Part shown: one piece after another, positions 9,108 to 16,095 of the stretch
Numbering within the stretch: position 1 is the stretch's first letter
How the letters are laid out: every line of letters begins with the position of its first letter
DNA from: Arcticibacter sp045629565
Lineage (GTDB): Bacteria > Bacteroidota > Bacteroidia > Sphingobacteriales > Sphingobacteriaceae
Direction: 5' to 3'
DNA: 64,000 bases
Assembly (NCBI RefSeq): GCF_045629565.1
Contig: NZ_JAZQRL010000091.1
Location: 1-64,000, forward strand
The notes under the pieces: generated by a model
The model's database searches: none
What the model saw: only the letters and a program-made list of their open reading frames with translations
What the model was told of the DNA's origin: nothing
Position numbers and translations under genes: made by a program

Positions 9108-9298
9108 ATATTATGATTTTTATCATACAGTGTTTGATTAATATACGGCAGAAACGGTTTTGGGCGCTTTTTAGTAAAGTAGTTGTTCTTGTCGTCAATG
9201 TCTACTACCTCTGCATTTTCTTTTATCGGGTAGTTGCCCTGGATATATCTTATTATGCCTTTTTCGTCAAGAGTTGATGTTCTCATTGGATTACACAA
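9089..9298 (-). CDS. Possible small hypothetical protein upstream of moaCB
   Basis: A 69-codon frame upstream of moaCB whose 3' end overlaps the moaCB start by 19 bp. The sequence is polar and charged and looks more protein-like than the opposite frame, but no family is recognised. There is no visible ribosome binding site or -7 box. It could be a small leader gene of the moaCB-moeA operon or a chance frame in an otherwise empty spacer; the residues around the overlap (NHNICICVI) do not look conserved. Confidence 0.25.
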   Translation of the reverse strand: MCNPMRTSTLDEKGIIRYIQGNYPIKENAEVVDIDDKNNYFTKKRPKPFLPYINQTLYDKNHNICICVI

Positions 9299-9472
9299 GG
9301 TTTTACAACTAAGATAACTTATTCAACAGGCTTTTGAAAACCGGTTCAACATTATTTCCGGGATATGCTGTTAAGGTGTTGAGGCGATGGCTGCGTATCG
9401 TTTCGAGCTGGCTTGTGGGGGAAGAATGCACGTTGAATAAAACTTTCTTGCTTTTCCGGACTTTATTAGTTT

Positions 9473-9883
9473 ATGGAAAACAACGAAGAAAAAGCGAAAG
9501 CGCAACATAGCACAGGCAAGCATCCGGAGCCATCTGAGAATGTGCAGGATGATATTGAAACGGTGACTCCGGATACGGAGAACGGTGGACTAGAGGATGT
9601 TAATAAGCATGAAAGTAAGGATAAAGCCGAGCAGGTACCGGAACAGGACGATAGGCCTTCAGGTGCTTCTGATAATGCGGATGAGCGGGACAGTGAGCAG
9701 CAGATTAGCGATGACCAGGATGGTGAAGAACAAGGAACAGAGCAGCACACTGATGTAGAGAATAAACGTGAGCAAGAGGTAACAGACGAACAGGATAGTG
9801 CTCAGCAGGGCAATGACCAGGCGGATAGCGATCAATCTGGTGACGGGGATGCGCGCGGCGGTGTGGAGACGGTTAGTCCATAA
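9473..9883 (+). CDS. Acidic, low-complexity hypothetical protein
   Basis: A 136-residue protein made almost only of Asp, Glu, Gln, Asn, Ser, Thr, Gly and Lys, with hardly any hydrophobic residue after the start. It must be largely disordered and strongly negative. Repeated short patterns such as EQ, DQ and QG occur, for instance DEQDSAQQGNDQADSDQSGD. No signal peptide or domain is visible. The start MENNEEK fits the frame; there is no Shine-Dalgarno, as usual here. It stands alone between moaCB (divergent) and a WYL regulator 78 bp downstream. The function is unknown; a desiccation- or salt-related hydrophilin-like role is only a guess. Confidence 0.6.
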   Translation: MENNEEKAKAQHSTGKHPEPSENVQDDIETVTPDTENGGLEDVNKHESKDKAEQVPEQDDRPSGASDNADERDSEQQISDDQDGEEQGTEQHTDVENKREQEVTDEQDSAQQGNDQADSDQSGDGDARGGVETVSP

Positions 9884-9926
9884 CGCAAAGTTGTCATGAT
9901 CTGTGTTATCCAAACGTATTAGGATA

Positions 9927-9948
9927 GATCAAATCAATATATTTGATC
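9927..9948 (+). promoter_or_regulatory. Palindromic operator over the -7 box of the WYL regulator gene
   Basis: A perfect dyad GATCAAAT-CAATAT-ATTTGATC, 8-bp arms with a 6-nt spacer. The sequence TATATTTG at 9938-9945 inside it fits the Bacteroidota -7 box TAnnTTTG, 16 nt before the ATG at 9962. A protein bound to the dyad would block RNA polymerase, so self-repression by the WYL protein encoded downstream is the simplest reading. A smaller TATCC...GGATA pair lies just upstream (9907-9925). Confidence 0.6.
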
Positions 9949-9961
9949 AAATAGTTTTACG

Positions 9962-10936
9962 ATGGATGAAACGCCGAAACGTTTTGATCGGATTATTGCG
10001 ATCCTTATTCAGCTGCAGTCACGCAGAATCATTAAAGCGCAGGACCTGGCAGAGCGCTTCGAGGTTAGCCTGCGCACGATTTATCGAGATATAAGAACGC
10101 TGGAAGCGTCGGGAGTGCCTATCTGCAGTGAGGCCGGTGTGGGTTATTCTCTGATGGAAGGTTACCGTCTTCCTCCCGTGATGTTTAGCAGAGAGGAAGC
10201 AACCAGCTTCATCGCGGCGGAGAAATTGATGCAGAAGTTTAGCGATAAAGAGATGGGCAAGCACTATGAGTCGGCGGCATTTAAGCTAAAGGCCGTACTC
10301 AGAAGTGCCGATAAAGATTGGGTTTCAAACATTGAGTCGAGCGTGATGATGCAGCCTGCTTCGACGCTTTTTAATGAGAACGCCCCTGATGCACTGGCGG
10401 TTCTTTTCCGAAGTATCGCCGGGAAAAAGCAGACGAGGCTAACTTACAAGGCATTTGAAGCTGAAGAGGCGACCGAGCGCAACATCGAGCCGGTGGGTAT
10501 TTTTCATGATCACGACAATTGGTATGTATTAGCCTTCTGTCACCTGCGCAAAGATTACAGGCAGTTCAGAACGGACAGAATACAGCGTATACGCTGCACG
10601 GATGAGTGGTTTACGCGCGAGCATCAGCCCTTAGAGACCTACCTGAAGAATGACGCAGAAAAAGTTCCCACCACCAGAGTCAGGATACAGGTGGATGTCA
10701 AGATTAAAAGGTTCATGGACTTTGAAAAGAAGTACCACGGCTTTGTGGAAGAGCGAGTATCGGGTAGTCAGGTAGAGATGACCTTTCTCTCCAGGAATCT
10801 CGATGAGGGCTTTGCCCGCTGGTACCTGACCTTCGGAGATTATGCCACCATCATTGAGCCGGATTATCTGAGAGAAAAGGTTTTGGTTTTGATAGAGAGA
10901 ATGCAGTCCAAACTATTGAAAGACCATCAGGGTTAG
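9962..10936 (+). CDS. YafY-type HTH/WYL-domain transcriptional regulator
   Basis: A 324-residue DNA-binding protein. The N-terminal winged helix (about residues 10-65) holds QDLAERFEVSLRTIYRDIRT, a typical HTH_11/DeoR-like motif. Residues 140-215 are a WYL ligand-sensing domain, with the signature-like NWYVLAFCHLRKDYRQFRTD, followed by a WCX-type C-terminal extension. Such proteins are mostly repressors answering to small ligands or nucleic acids. The target is not known; the palindrome across its own promoter suggests self-control. It runs convergently towards the DinB-like gene. Confidence 0.9.
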   Translation: MDETPKRFDRIIAILIQLQSRRIIKAQDLAERFEVSLRTIYRDIRTLEASGVPICSEAGVGYSLMEGYRLPPVMFSREEATSFIAAEKLMQKFSDKEMGKHYESAAFKLKAVLRSADKDWVSNIESSVMMQPASTLFNENAPDALAVLFRSIAGKKQTRLTYKAFEAEEATERNIEPVGIFHDHDNWYVLAFCHLRKDYRQFRTDRIQRIRCTDEWFTREHQPLETYLKNDAEKVPTTRVRIQVDVKIKRFMDFEKKYHGFVEERVSGSQVEMTFLSRNLDEGFARWYLTFGDYATIIEPDYLREKVLVLIERMQSKLLKDHQG

Positions 10937-10946
10937 CTCCTGATGG
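10924..10946 (+). terminator. Hairpin at the end of the WYL regulator gene
   Basis: A perfect 8-bp stem CCATCAGG/CCTGATGG (10924-10931 and 10939-10946) with the TAG stop codon (10934-10936) in the loop. It lies between two convergent genes. There is no strong T run after it, so termination is only likely, not certain. Confidence 0.4.
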
Positions 10947-10959
10947 CCTGTTAATATAA

Positions 10960-11460
10960 TTATCTTTCCCAAAAAAACGGAGGTGCTATACCTAGCGCCC
11001 TCAGATACACGTAGCCCTGTCCACGATGATGAACTTCATTGTCGATGAAATAAAGGACGTTTTGAATGACAGGAAACTCATATTCTCCGAACAAATTAAA
11101 CGTCTTGCTGAAATCTTCCACTTTTAGCTGGCTCCAGTATTCATTAATCTCCGAAGTTGCCTTATCCCATTTCTCCAGATATTCCGCTTTTGTAGTTGCC
11201 TTCGTGCTGTCTTCCTGGTAAGGCTGAACCTCCTGTTTAACTATTCCTTTTATGCCCGGTGCTCCAATGGCGAGCAGTTCAGCGGTAAGCTCTGCAAACG
11301 TCCTCATCCCGGCGATAGAGAATTCGAAAAACTCCTTTTCCGGAAATGCTTCGATCACACGGCGGGTTAAGTTACGATGTCCCTGCCAATGGTTCAGTAA
11401 CTCTTCCTGGCTGATTACCTGCTTGTTCTCCTGAGTGATTTCTTGTGCTGTAGTGTTCAT
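10960..11460 (-). CDS. DinB/YfiT-type four-helix protein
   Basis: A 166-residue protein of the DinB_2 (damage-inducible, four-helix bundle) superfamily, unrelated to DNA polymerase IV. Potential metal-binding histidines sit at the expected places: HWQGHRNLTRRVIEAF near residue 23 and DNEVHHRGQGYVYLRALGI near residue 142. Members are often metal-dependent thiol transferases or have no known role. The first 20 residues are hydrophilic. The gene stands alone, convergent with the WYL regulator gene and divergent from the response regulator gene. Confidence 0.85.
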   Translation of the reverse strand: MNTTAQEITQENKQVISQEELLNHWQGHRNLTRRVIEAFPEKEFFEFSIAGMRTFAELTAELLAIGAPGIKGIVKQEVQPYQEDSTKATTKAEYLEKWDKATSEINEYWSQLKVEDFSKTFNLFGEYEFPVIQNVLYFIDNEVHHRGQGYVYLRALGIAPPFFWER

Positions 11461-11573
11461 GACTTATCGTTTTTAAGTTTATGATGTAAAGGTAGAGCGG
11501 GGGTGTGACAACAGTTTGTCAGCAGCAGATACAACCGATTAAAAAAATTATGAATTCCCCAGAATCCGTTCGT

Positions 11574-11606
11574 TTTAGCGATTTAAACCGCTAAATATTA
11601 CCTTTG
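11574..11606 (+). promoter_or_regulatory. Dyad and -7 box before the response regulator gene
   Basis: A perfect dyad TTTAGCG-ATTTAAAC-CGCTAAA at 11574-11595 ends just before TACCTTTG (11599-11606), a match to the -7 box TAnnTTTG. The ATG at 11614 is only 7 nt after the box, so the transcript should have almost no leader. The dyad covers roughly -38 to -17, where a bound regulator could control the two-component operon, perhaps the response regulator itself. Confidence 0.55.
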
Positions 11607-11613
11607 ATGAACT

Positions 11614-12291
11614 ATGCCTGTAATCGGATTAGCTGAAGATGACTTAAAAATAGCCGGACTTGTAAAAAAAGGCCTGGAAGAAAGTGGCTACACAGTGGTC
11701 GCGGTTTCTAATGGGGAAGATGCATTAGCGATTTTCCGTACCGAGCAAACTGATCTTGTCATACTCGACATTATGATGCCCGGGTTAAATGGCATTGAAG
11801 TCTGCAAACGTCTGCGGGATAGTCAGCGCGAACTTCCAATATTGATGTTGACAGCCTTGGGTTCACTGGACGACAAGTTAACCGGGTTTAATAGTGGTGC
11901 AGATGATTACCTTTTGAAGCCCTTCCACTTCAAAGAGCTGCTTGTAAGGATCGAAGCGCTTCTAAGAAGGAGTCATGCTCCGGTGTTCGCTGATGAGTCA
12001 GCTCTGCAATTTGAGGATCTAACCCTGGATACGATCAGTAAAGAGGTGTACAGAGCCGGGACATTGATCAGCCTCACAGCGAAAGAGCTTTCGCTGTTGG
12101 AGCTATTTCTAAAACATCCTAACCGACTACTGTCACGGCAGTTTATTGCCGAGCACGCGTGGGATATTAATTTTGACACCGGAACCAACGTCATCGATGT
12201 TTATGTGAACTTTCTTCGAAATAAGATAGAGAAAGGGTTCAGTCGGAAGTTGATTCACACCAGGATTAATATGGGCTATATCCTGAAGTGA
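11614..12291 (+). CDS. OmpR-family response regulator
   Basis: A 225-residue two-component regulator. The receiver domain (1-120) has the acidic pocket E8-D9-D10, the phosphoacceptor D52 in LVILDIMMPG, the conserved Thr in LTALG and the Lys in LLKPF. The C-terminal winged helix (about 130-225) ends in the typical MGYILK. Its kinase gene begins 4 bp after its stop, and a heavy-metal RND efflux system follows. By analogy with CusRS/CzcRS it probably activates that pump; four TTTAAT repeats before the tolC-like gene are the likely binding sites. Confidence 0.93.
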   Translation: MPVIGLAEDDLKIAGLVKKGLEESGYTVVAVSNGEDALAIFRTEQTDLVILDIMMPGLNGIEVCKRLRDSQRELPILMLTALGSLDDKLTGFNSGADDYLLKPFHFKELLVRIEALLRRSHAPVFADESALQFEDLTLDTISKEVYRAGTLISLTAKELSLLELFLKHPNRLLSRQFIAEHAWDINFDTGTNVIDVYVNFLRNKIEKGFSRKLIHTRINMGYILK

Positions 12292-12295
12292 AACT

Positions 12296-13651
12296 ATGAA
12301 AATCAAAGACCGTCTGGCACTCTATTTTACTCTTACCAGTACTTTGACACTTCTGGTAGTTCTGTTTGCGATTTATTTTACCTTCCTGAAGTTTATGGAG
12401 TCTGACTTCTTCGACAGGCTGACTGATCGGACGATGGTGACTGCAAAGCTTTATCTGGAAGCCGATGAGATATCAGCAGCAGCCCTGGCCAAGGCCAGAG
12501 GCCAGTACCTGGAGACGCTTAATGGTGAACGAATACGAATTTATAACTCAGAGAACAGACCTGTTTTTATTGACGATGGTGAAAGGTATTGGAGTGCCCA
12601 GGTCATCGAAAGAGTACGCAAGGCAAAAAAGCTTAAGTTTAAGGATGGAGAGAATCAGGTGGTGGGGATTTTCTACAAAGATAACCAGGGTGATTTCGTA
12701 ATTATCGCTTCGGCAACGGACAGTAGCACGTTCTATCGACTTGGAAAGTTGAAGGATGTGATGATGTTCGTTTTTGTGATCATCTTTATCGGATTATTGC
12801 TGTCAGCCCGTTGGATGGCAGACCGAATTCTTAAACCTTTAGATCTGTTCATAGATGAGGTTAAACAAATCAAATCGAGCAATCTTCATTTCAGAGTGCA
12901 GGAAGGAGACAATAAGGATGAAATTAAACTGCTTGCATCGAATTTCAACAAGTTAATGGAGCACCTCGAACAGGCATTTGTACTACAGAAGACATTTATC
13001 GCCAATGCATCACACGAGCTGCGTACACCCGTCACAAGTATGATGATAGGAGCGGAGATTGTCCTTTCGAAGGAAAGGAACAATGAGGAATACAAGCATG
13101 CTCTTGCCTCCATTATGGAAGATGCCGAAAAAATGGATAGTATCATCAAAGAGTTGGTTAACCTTGCTCAGGCAGATGTCGAATATGGGTCGTCCAGACT
13201 GCAAGATGTCAATTTGAAAGAAATGCTTACCTCCATTGCTGAAGAATGGAAAAATGCTTCTTCAGCATCGGAACTGGAGCTTATATACCGCAATAGTCCA
13301 GATTCAGATGTAGTGTTGTCAGCGAATCCGACTTTGCTGAAGATAGCCATCAATAACATTATATCCAATGCGTTTAAGTTTTCTGATCAGGGCAAGGTTT
13401 CGTGTTTGTTAACTTCGGACAGCGACACTGTCACCATCGAAGTGGATGATAACGGGCCCGGAATAAGTGAGGTGGATCAAGCACTTATTTTCGAACCCTT
13501 CTATACCTCGGCAAAGAAGCCGGAACATACGGGAACCGGAATGGGATTGTTTATGGCTCGAAAAATAGTCCAATTGTTTAAAGGTACTATTACTTTTCGG
13601 TCTTCACATGACCACGGAAGCACCTTCATTATCCGGTTTCCTACATTTTAA
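12296..13651 (+). CDS. Membrane sensor histidine kinase (HAMP, HisKA, HATPase)
   Basis: A 451-residue sensor. A first membrane segment lies at about residues 10-32, an extracytoplasmic sensor loop of about 125 residues follows, then a second segment at about 157-175 and a HAMP linker. The phosphorylated His is in FIANASHELRTPVTS (near residue 240). ATPase motifs: NIISNAFKFS (N box), DNGPGIS (G1) and GTGMGLFMARKIV (G2). It pairs with the response regulator gene 4 bp upstream. The efflux genes next to it suggest it senses a metal ion in the periplasm, though the loop shows no obvious His- or Met-rich metal site. Confidence 0.93.
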   Translation: MKIKDRLALYFTLTSTLTLLVVLFAIYFTFLKFMESDFFDRLTDRTMVTAKLYLEADEISAAALAKARGQYLETLNGERIRIYNSENRPVFIDDGERYWSAQVIERVRKAKKLKFKDGENQVVGIFYKDNQGDFVIIASATDSSTFYRLGKLKDVMMFVFVIIFIGLLLSARWMADRILKPLDLFIDEVKQIKSSNLHFRVQEGDNKDEIKLLASNFNKLMEHLEQAFVLQKTFIANASHELRTPVTSMMIGAEIVLSKERNNEEYKHALASIMEDAEKMDSIIKELVNLAQADVEYGSSRLQDVNLKEMLTSIAEEWKNASSASELELIYRNSPDSDVVLSANPTLLKIAINNIISNAFKFSDQGKVSCLLTSDSDTVTIEVDDNGPGISEVDQALIFEPFYTSAKKPEHTGTGMGLFMARKIVQLFKGTITFRSSHDHGSTFIIRFPTF

Positions 13652-13685
13652 TCCGGTTTTAATTTCGCTTTAATTCCTGTTTAAT
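13647..13685 (+). promoter_or_regulatory. Four 11-bp direct repeats, candidate response regulator binding array
   Basis: TTTAAT occurs at 13647, 13658, 13669 and 13680, exactly 11 bp apart, each with a 5-nt spacer (CCGGT, TTCGC, TCCTG). OmpR/PhoB-family regulators bind head-to-tail hexamers with an 11-bp period. The first copy overlaps the stop codon of the kinase gene; the last ends 10 bp before the -7 box of the efflux operon. It is the best candidate site for the regulator encoded two genes upstream. Confidence 0.7.
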
Positions 13686-13695
13686 GCGCTGAAGA

Positions 13696-13703
13696 TAGCT
13701 TTG
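13696..13703 (+). promoter_or_regulatory. -7 box of the RND efflux operon
   Basis: TAGCTTTG fits TAnnTTTG and stands 6 nt before the ATG at 13710, so the transcript would be nearly leaderless. No clear -33 element is seen; the TTTAAT array sits in that place, as expected for a promoter that depends on an activator. Confidence 0.55.
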
Positions 13704-13709
13704 GCGTAA

Positions 13710-14978
13710 ATGAAAATACGATCGTTAATCATCGGTATCCTCCTGATAAACGTTGCGGCCTCTTCTTTCGCACAGGATACATTGAGTTTAAGTTTGGCTC
13801 AGGCGGAGCAAATGTTTCTGGCGAAGAACGCCCGGCTCATTGCCCAGAAATATGAAACCGAAGAGGCTAAAGCGGCGATTATCACGGCCAGATTGTTCGA
13901 CAATCCCGAATTGAGTTACGAAAACCTGTTCTATAATCATGAGACGGGAAGATTTCTGGAGACTTCCATGGCTACGGGACAGTATAATGCTTCCATAACT
14001 CAGATAATCAGGCTTGCCGGGAAACGCAATAAAAATATTCAGTTAGCGAAGACAGGTGCAGAGCTTGCTGAAAGTGCCTTTGCCGACCTCATGCGGACAC
14101 TTCGGTATGAACTAAGAAGCACTTATTACAAAGCTTATTATACTCAATTATCCGTCGTCGTTTATGAACAGCAGGTAAGGTCGCTGCAAAAGCTTCTTAG
14201 CGCGTCTGAAAATCAATTGGAACGGGGGAATATAGCTCAAAAGGATATTATCCGGATCAAGTCGCGCCTATATAGCCTGATGGGCGAGTATGCATCTGTT
14301 CAGAACGAGCTTCAGCGTTCAAAGAGCGAACTGAAGCTGTTGGTCCGTTTGGAGCCGCGCCTGGAGCTTGTTTTAAATGGCGATAGAATCGATCCAGATG
14401 CTTTCAAACCCTGGGAGAAGTCTTATCCAGCTCTTTTGGATTCAGCAAAAGCGAACCGGGCAGACTTGCAACTGGCACGGACGGAGATGAAGCTCGCAGA
14501 AAATCTTTTATCCGTTCAAAAGTCAATGGCTGTTCCGGACATCGCGATATCATTAAGTTATGACCTCAAAGGCAATTATCCGGAGAAATATACAGGGCTG
14601 GGTATCAGTATGCCCATTCCGCTCTTCGACAGGAACCAGGGAGAGATAAGGAAGGCTAAGATAGGGATTGACGCATCAAAGTCTGGTTTGAACAGACGGG
14701 AAGAGATTGTTGCGAATGAACTCTATAACAGTTACCATACAGCACTGAAGACAGCAAAGCTGTACAGCAGTCTCGATACTACGTTCAGTCAAAGCTTCGA
14801 AAAACTAATGACCGGGGTAACCAATAGCTTTCAATCGAGAAACATCAGTTTAGTTGAATTTCTAGATTTCTACGATGCGTATAAGGAAACGGCAAGTCAG
14901 GTAAACAACCTGAAATACGAGCTGATGAACGCCAAAGAAACAATCAATTTCCACGCAGGCACAACAATTTTCAAATAG
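13710..14978 (+). CDS. TolC-family outer-membrane efflux protein
   Basis: A 422-residue protein with a signal peptide (MKIRSLIIGILLINVAASSFA) and long helical coiled-coil stretches with the two internally repeated OEP domains of TolC/CusC proteins. It should form the outer-membrane channel of the tripartite efflux pump encoded by the next two genes. The adaptor gene starts 5 bp after its stop. It lacks the lipoprotein Cys found in CusC of Escherichia coli. Confidence 0.92.
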   Translation: MKIRSLIIGILLINVAASSFAQDTLSLSLAQAEQMFLAKNARLIAQKYETEEAKAAIITARLFDNPELSYENLFYNHETGRFLETSMATGQYNASITQIIRLAGKRNKNIQLAKTGAELAESAFADLMRTLRYELRSTYYKAYYTQLSVVVYEQQVRSLQKLLSASENQLERGNIAQKDIIRIKSRLYSLMGEYASVQNELQRSKSELKLLVRLEPRLELVLNGDRIDPDAFKPWEKSYPALLDSAKANRADLQLARTEMKLAENLLSVQKSMAVPDIAISLSYDLKGNYPEKYTGLGISMPIPLFDRNQGEIRKAKIGIDASKSGLNRREEIVANELYNSYHTALKTAKLYSSLDTTFSQSFEKLMTGVTNSFQSRNISLVEFLDFYDAYKETASQVNNLKYELMNAKETINFHAGTTIFK

Positions 14979-14983
14979 ATCTC

Positions 14984-16072
14984 ATGAACATACGAATAAT
15001 AGTACTTAGCTCTTTGTGGTTCGCGGCGGTGGCTGTGACTGGTTGCAAAGAACCAGCTGATGCTCCTGTAGTCGAAAAGTTTGCCATCACAGACTCTTTG
15101 ATCAGCCGGTTGCTTATAGACACGGTTCAACAGTCCAATAAAGTCAGCGATCTGATTTTCTCAGCGAGAATTACGGCGGAGGAGGAGCGCATGGCCGTGA
15201 TCTTTCCGACAGTCAGCGGACGGGTAAACAATGTGTCCGTTAAGCTGGGTGATATCGTCTCGAAGGGTCAGGTACTCGCAACCATCACCAGTGCGGAAAT
15301 GGCGGAATTCGATAAACAAGTTATTACAACTGCTGCCGAACTAAGGACCGCAGAACGAACTCTTCAGCAAGCAGAAGAGTTATTTAATAACGGCCTATCA
15401 TCAGCAAGGGAATTGGAGGAAGTTAAAAATGATTTCCTGATCAAGCGGGCTGAAAACAAGAGTGCACAGGCAATACTGAAATTGTATGGGGGCGGCAGTA
15501 CAGGTACATATTCCATTCATTCGCCCCTCAGGGGCTATGTTATTGAAAGGAATGTGAACTCGAATATGCAGCTTCGGGCCGATAATAACAATAGCCTGTT
15601 CACTGTCGCTGACTTGTCGCAAGTATCAGCTATCGTTAATATCTACGAATCTGATATTCCGCGGATCGGCGAGGGCGACGAAGTTAAAATTGCTATTCTA
15701 TCCTATCCGGACAGGGAGTTTTCAGGGAAGATTGATAAGATCTATCATGTTCTCGACGGTGAAAGCAAGGTGATGAATGCCAGGGTTAGTATTGACAATC
15801 CGCAACTTCTCCTTAAGCCGGGTATGTTGGCAACGGTAAGTATCGCTGCTAAATCGGGAAATGACCTTCCTTTGGTTAATTCTCGAGGGATCATTTTTGA
15901 TAACAATAGGAACTACGTTCTGGCTTTGAGCCCGTCCAATACGATCGAGATCAAAGAAGTGAAAGTAAACCGCAAGGCAAGAGGTAAAGCTTACATCAGC
16001 GAGGGTCTGATTGCAGGCGATCGGATTATCGCCTCCAAACAGGTGTTTCTCTTTGAGGCACTGAAAGACTAA
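14984..16072 (+). CDS. RND efflux periplasmic adaptor lipoprotein (CzcB/CusB-like)
   Basis: A 362-residue membrane fusion protein. The N-terminus is a lipoprotein signal with the lipobox VTGC at about residue 21. It then shows the barrel-sandwich halves (VSVKLGDIVSKGQVLATI, about 82-100, and IHSPLRGYVIERNV, about 175), a helical hairpin between them, and the beta-barrel domain. It links the inner-membrane pump to the TolC-like channel. No His-rich N-terminal metal-binding extension is present. Confidence 0.92.
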   Translation: MNIRIIVLSSLWFAAVAVTGCKEPADAPVVEKFAITDSLISRLLIDTVQQSNKVSDLIFSARITAEEERMAVIFPTVSGRVNNVSVKLGDIVSKGQVLATITSAEMAEFDKQVITTAAELRTAERTLQQAEELFNNGLSSARELEEVKNDFLIKRAENKSAQAILKLYGGGSTGTYSIHSPLRGYVIERNVNSNMQLRADNNNSLFTVADLSQVSAIVNIYESDIPRIGEGDEVKIAILSYPDREFSGKIDKIYHVLDGESKVMNARVSIDNPQLLLKPGMLATVSIAAKSGNDLPLVNSRGIIFDNNRNYVLALSPSNTIEIKEVKVNRKARGKAYISEGLIAGDRIIASKQVFLFEALKD

Positions 16073-16095
16073 GCTTTTTTCAATATCCAGATACG

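Noticed and set aside
9466..9750. Cys/Ser-rich reading frame on the minus strand
   Set aside because: It is the antisense shadow of the acidic protein gene; the Ser/Cys richness results from Glu/Asp-rich codons on the other strand.
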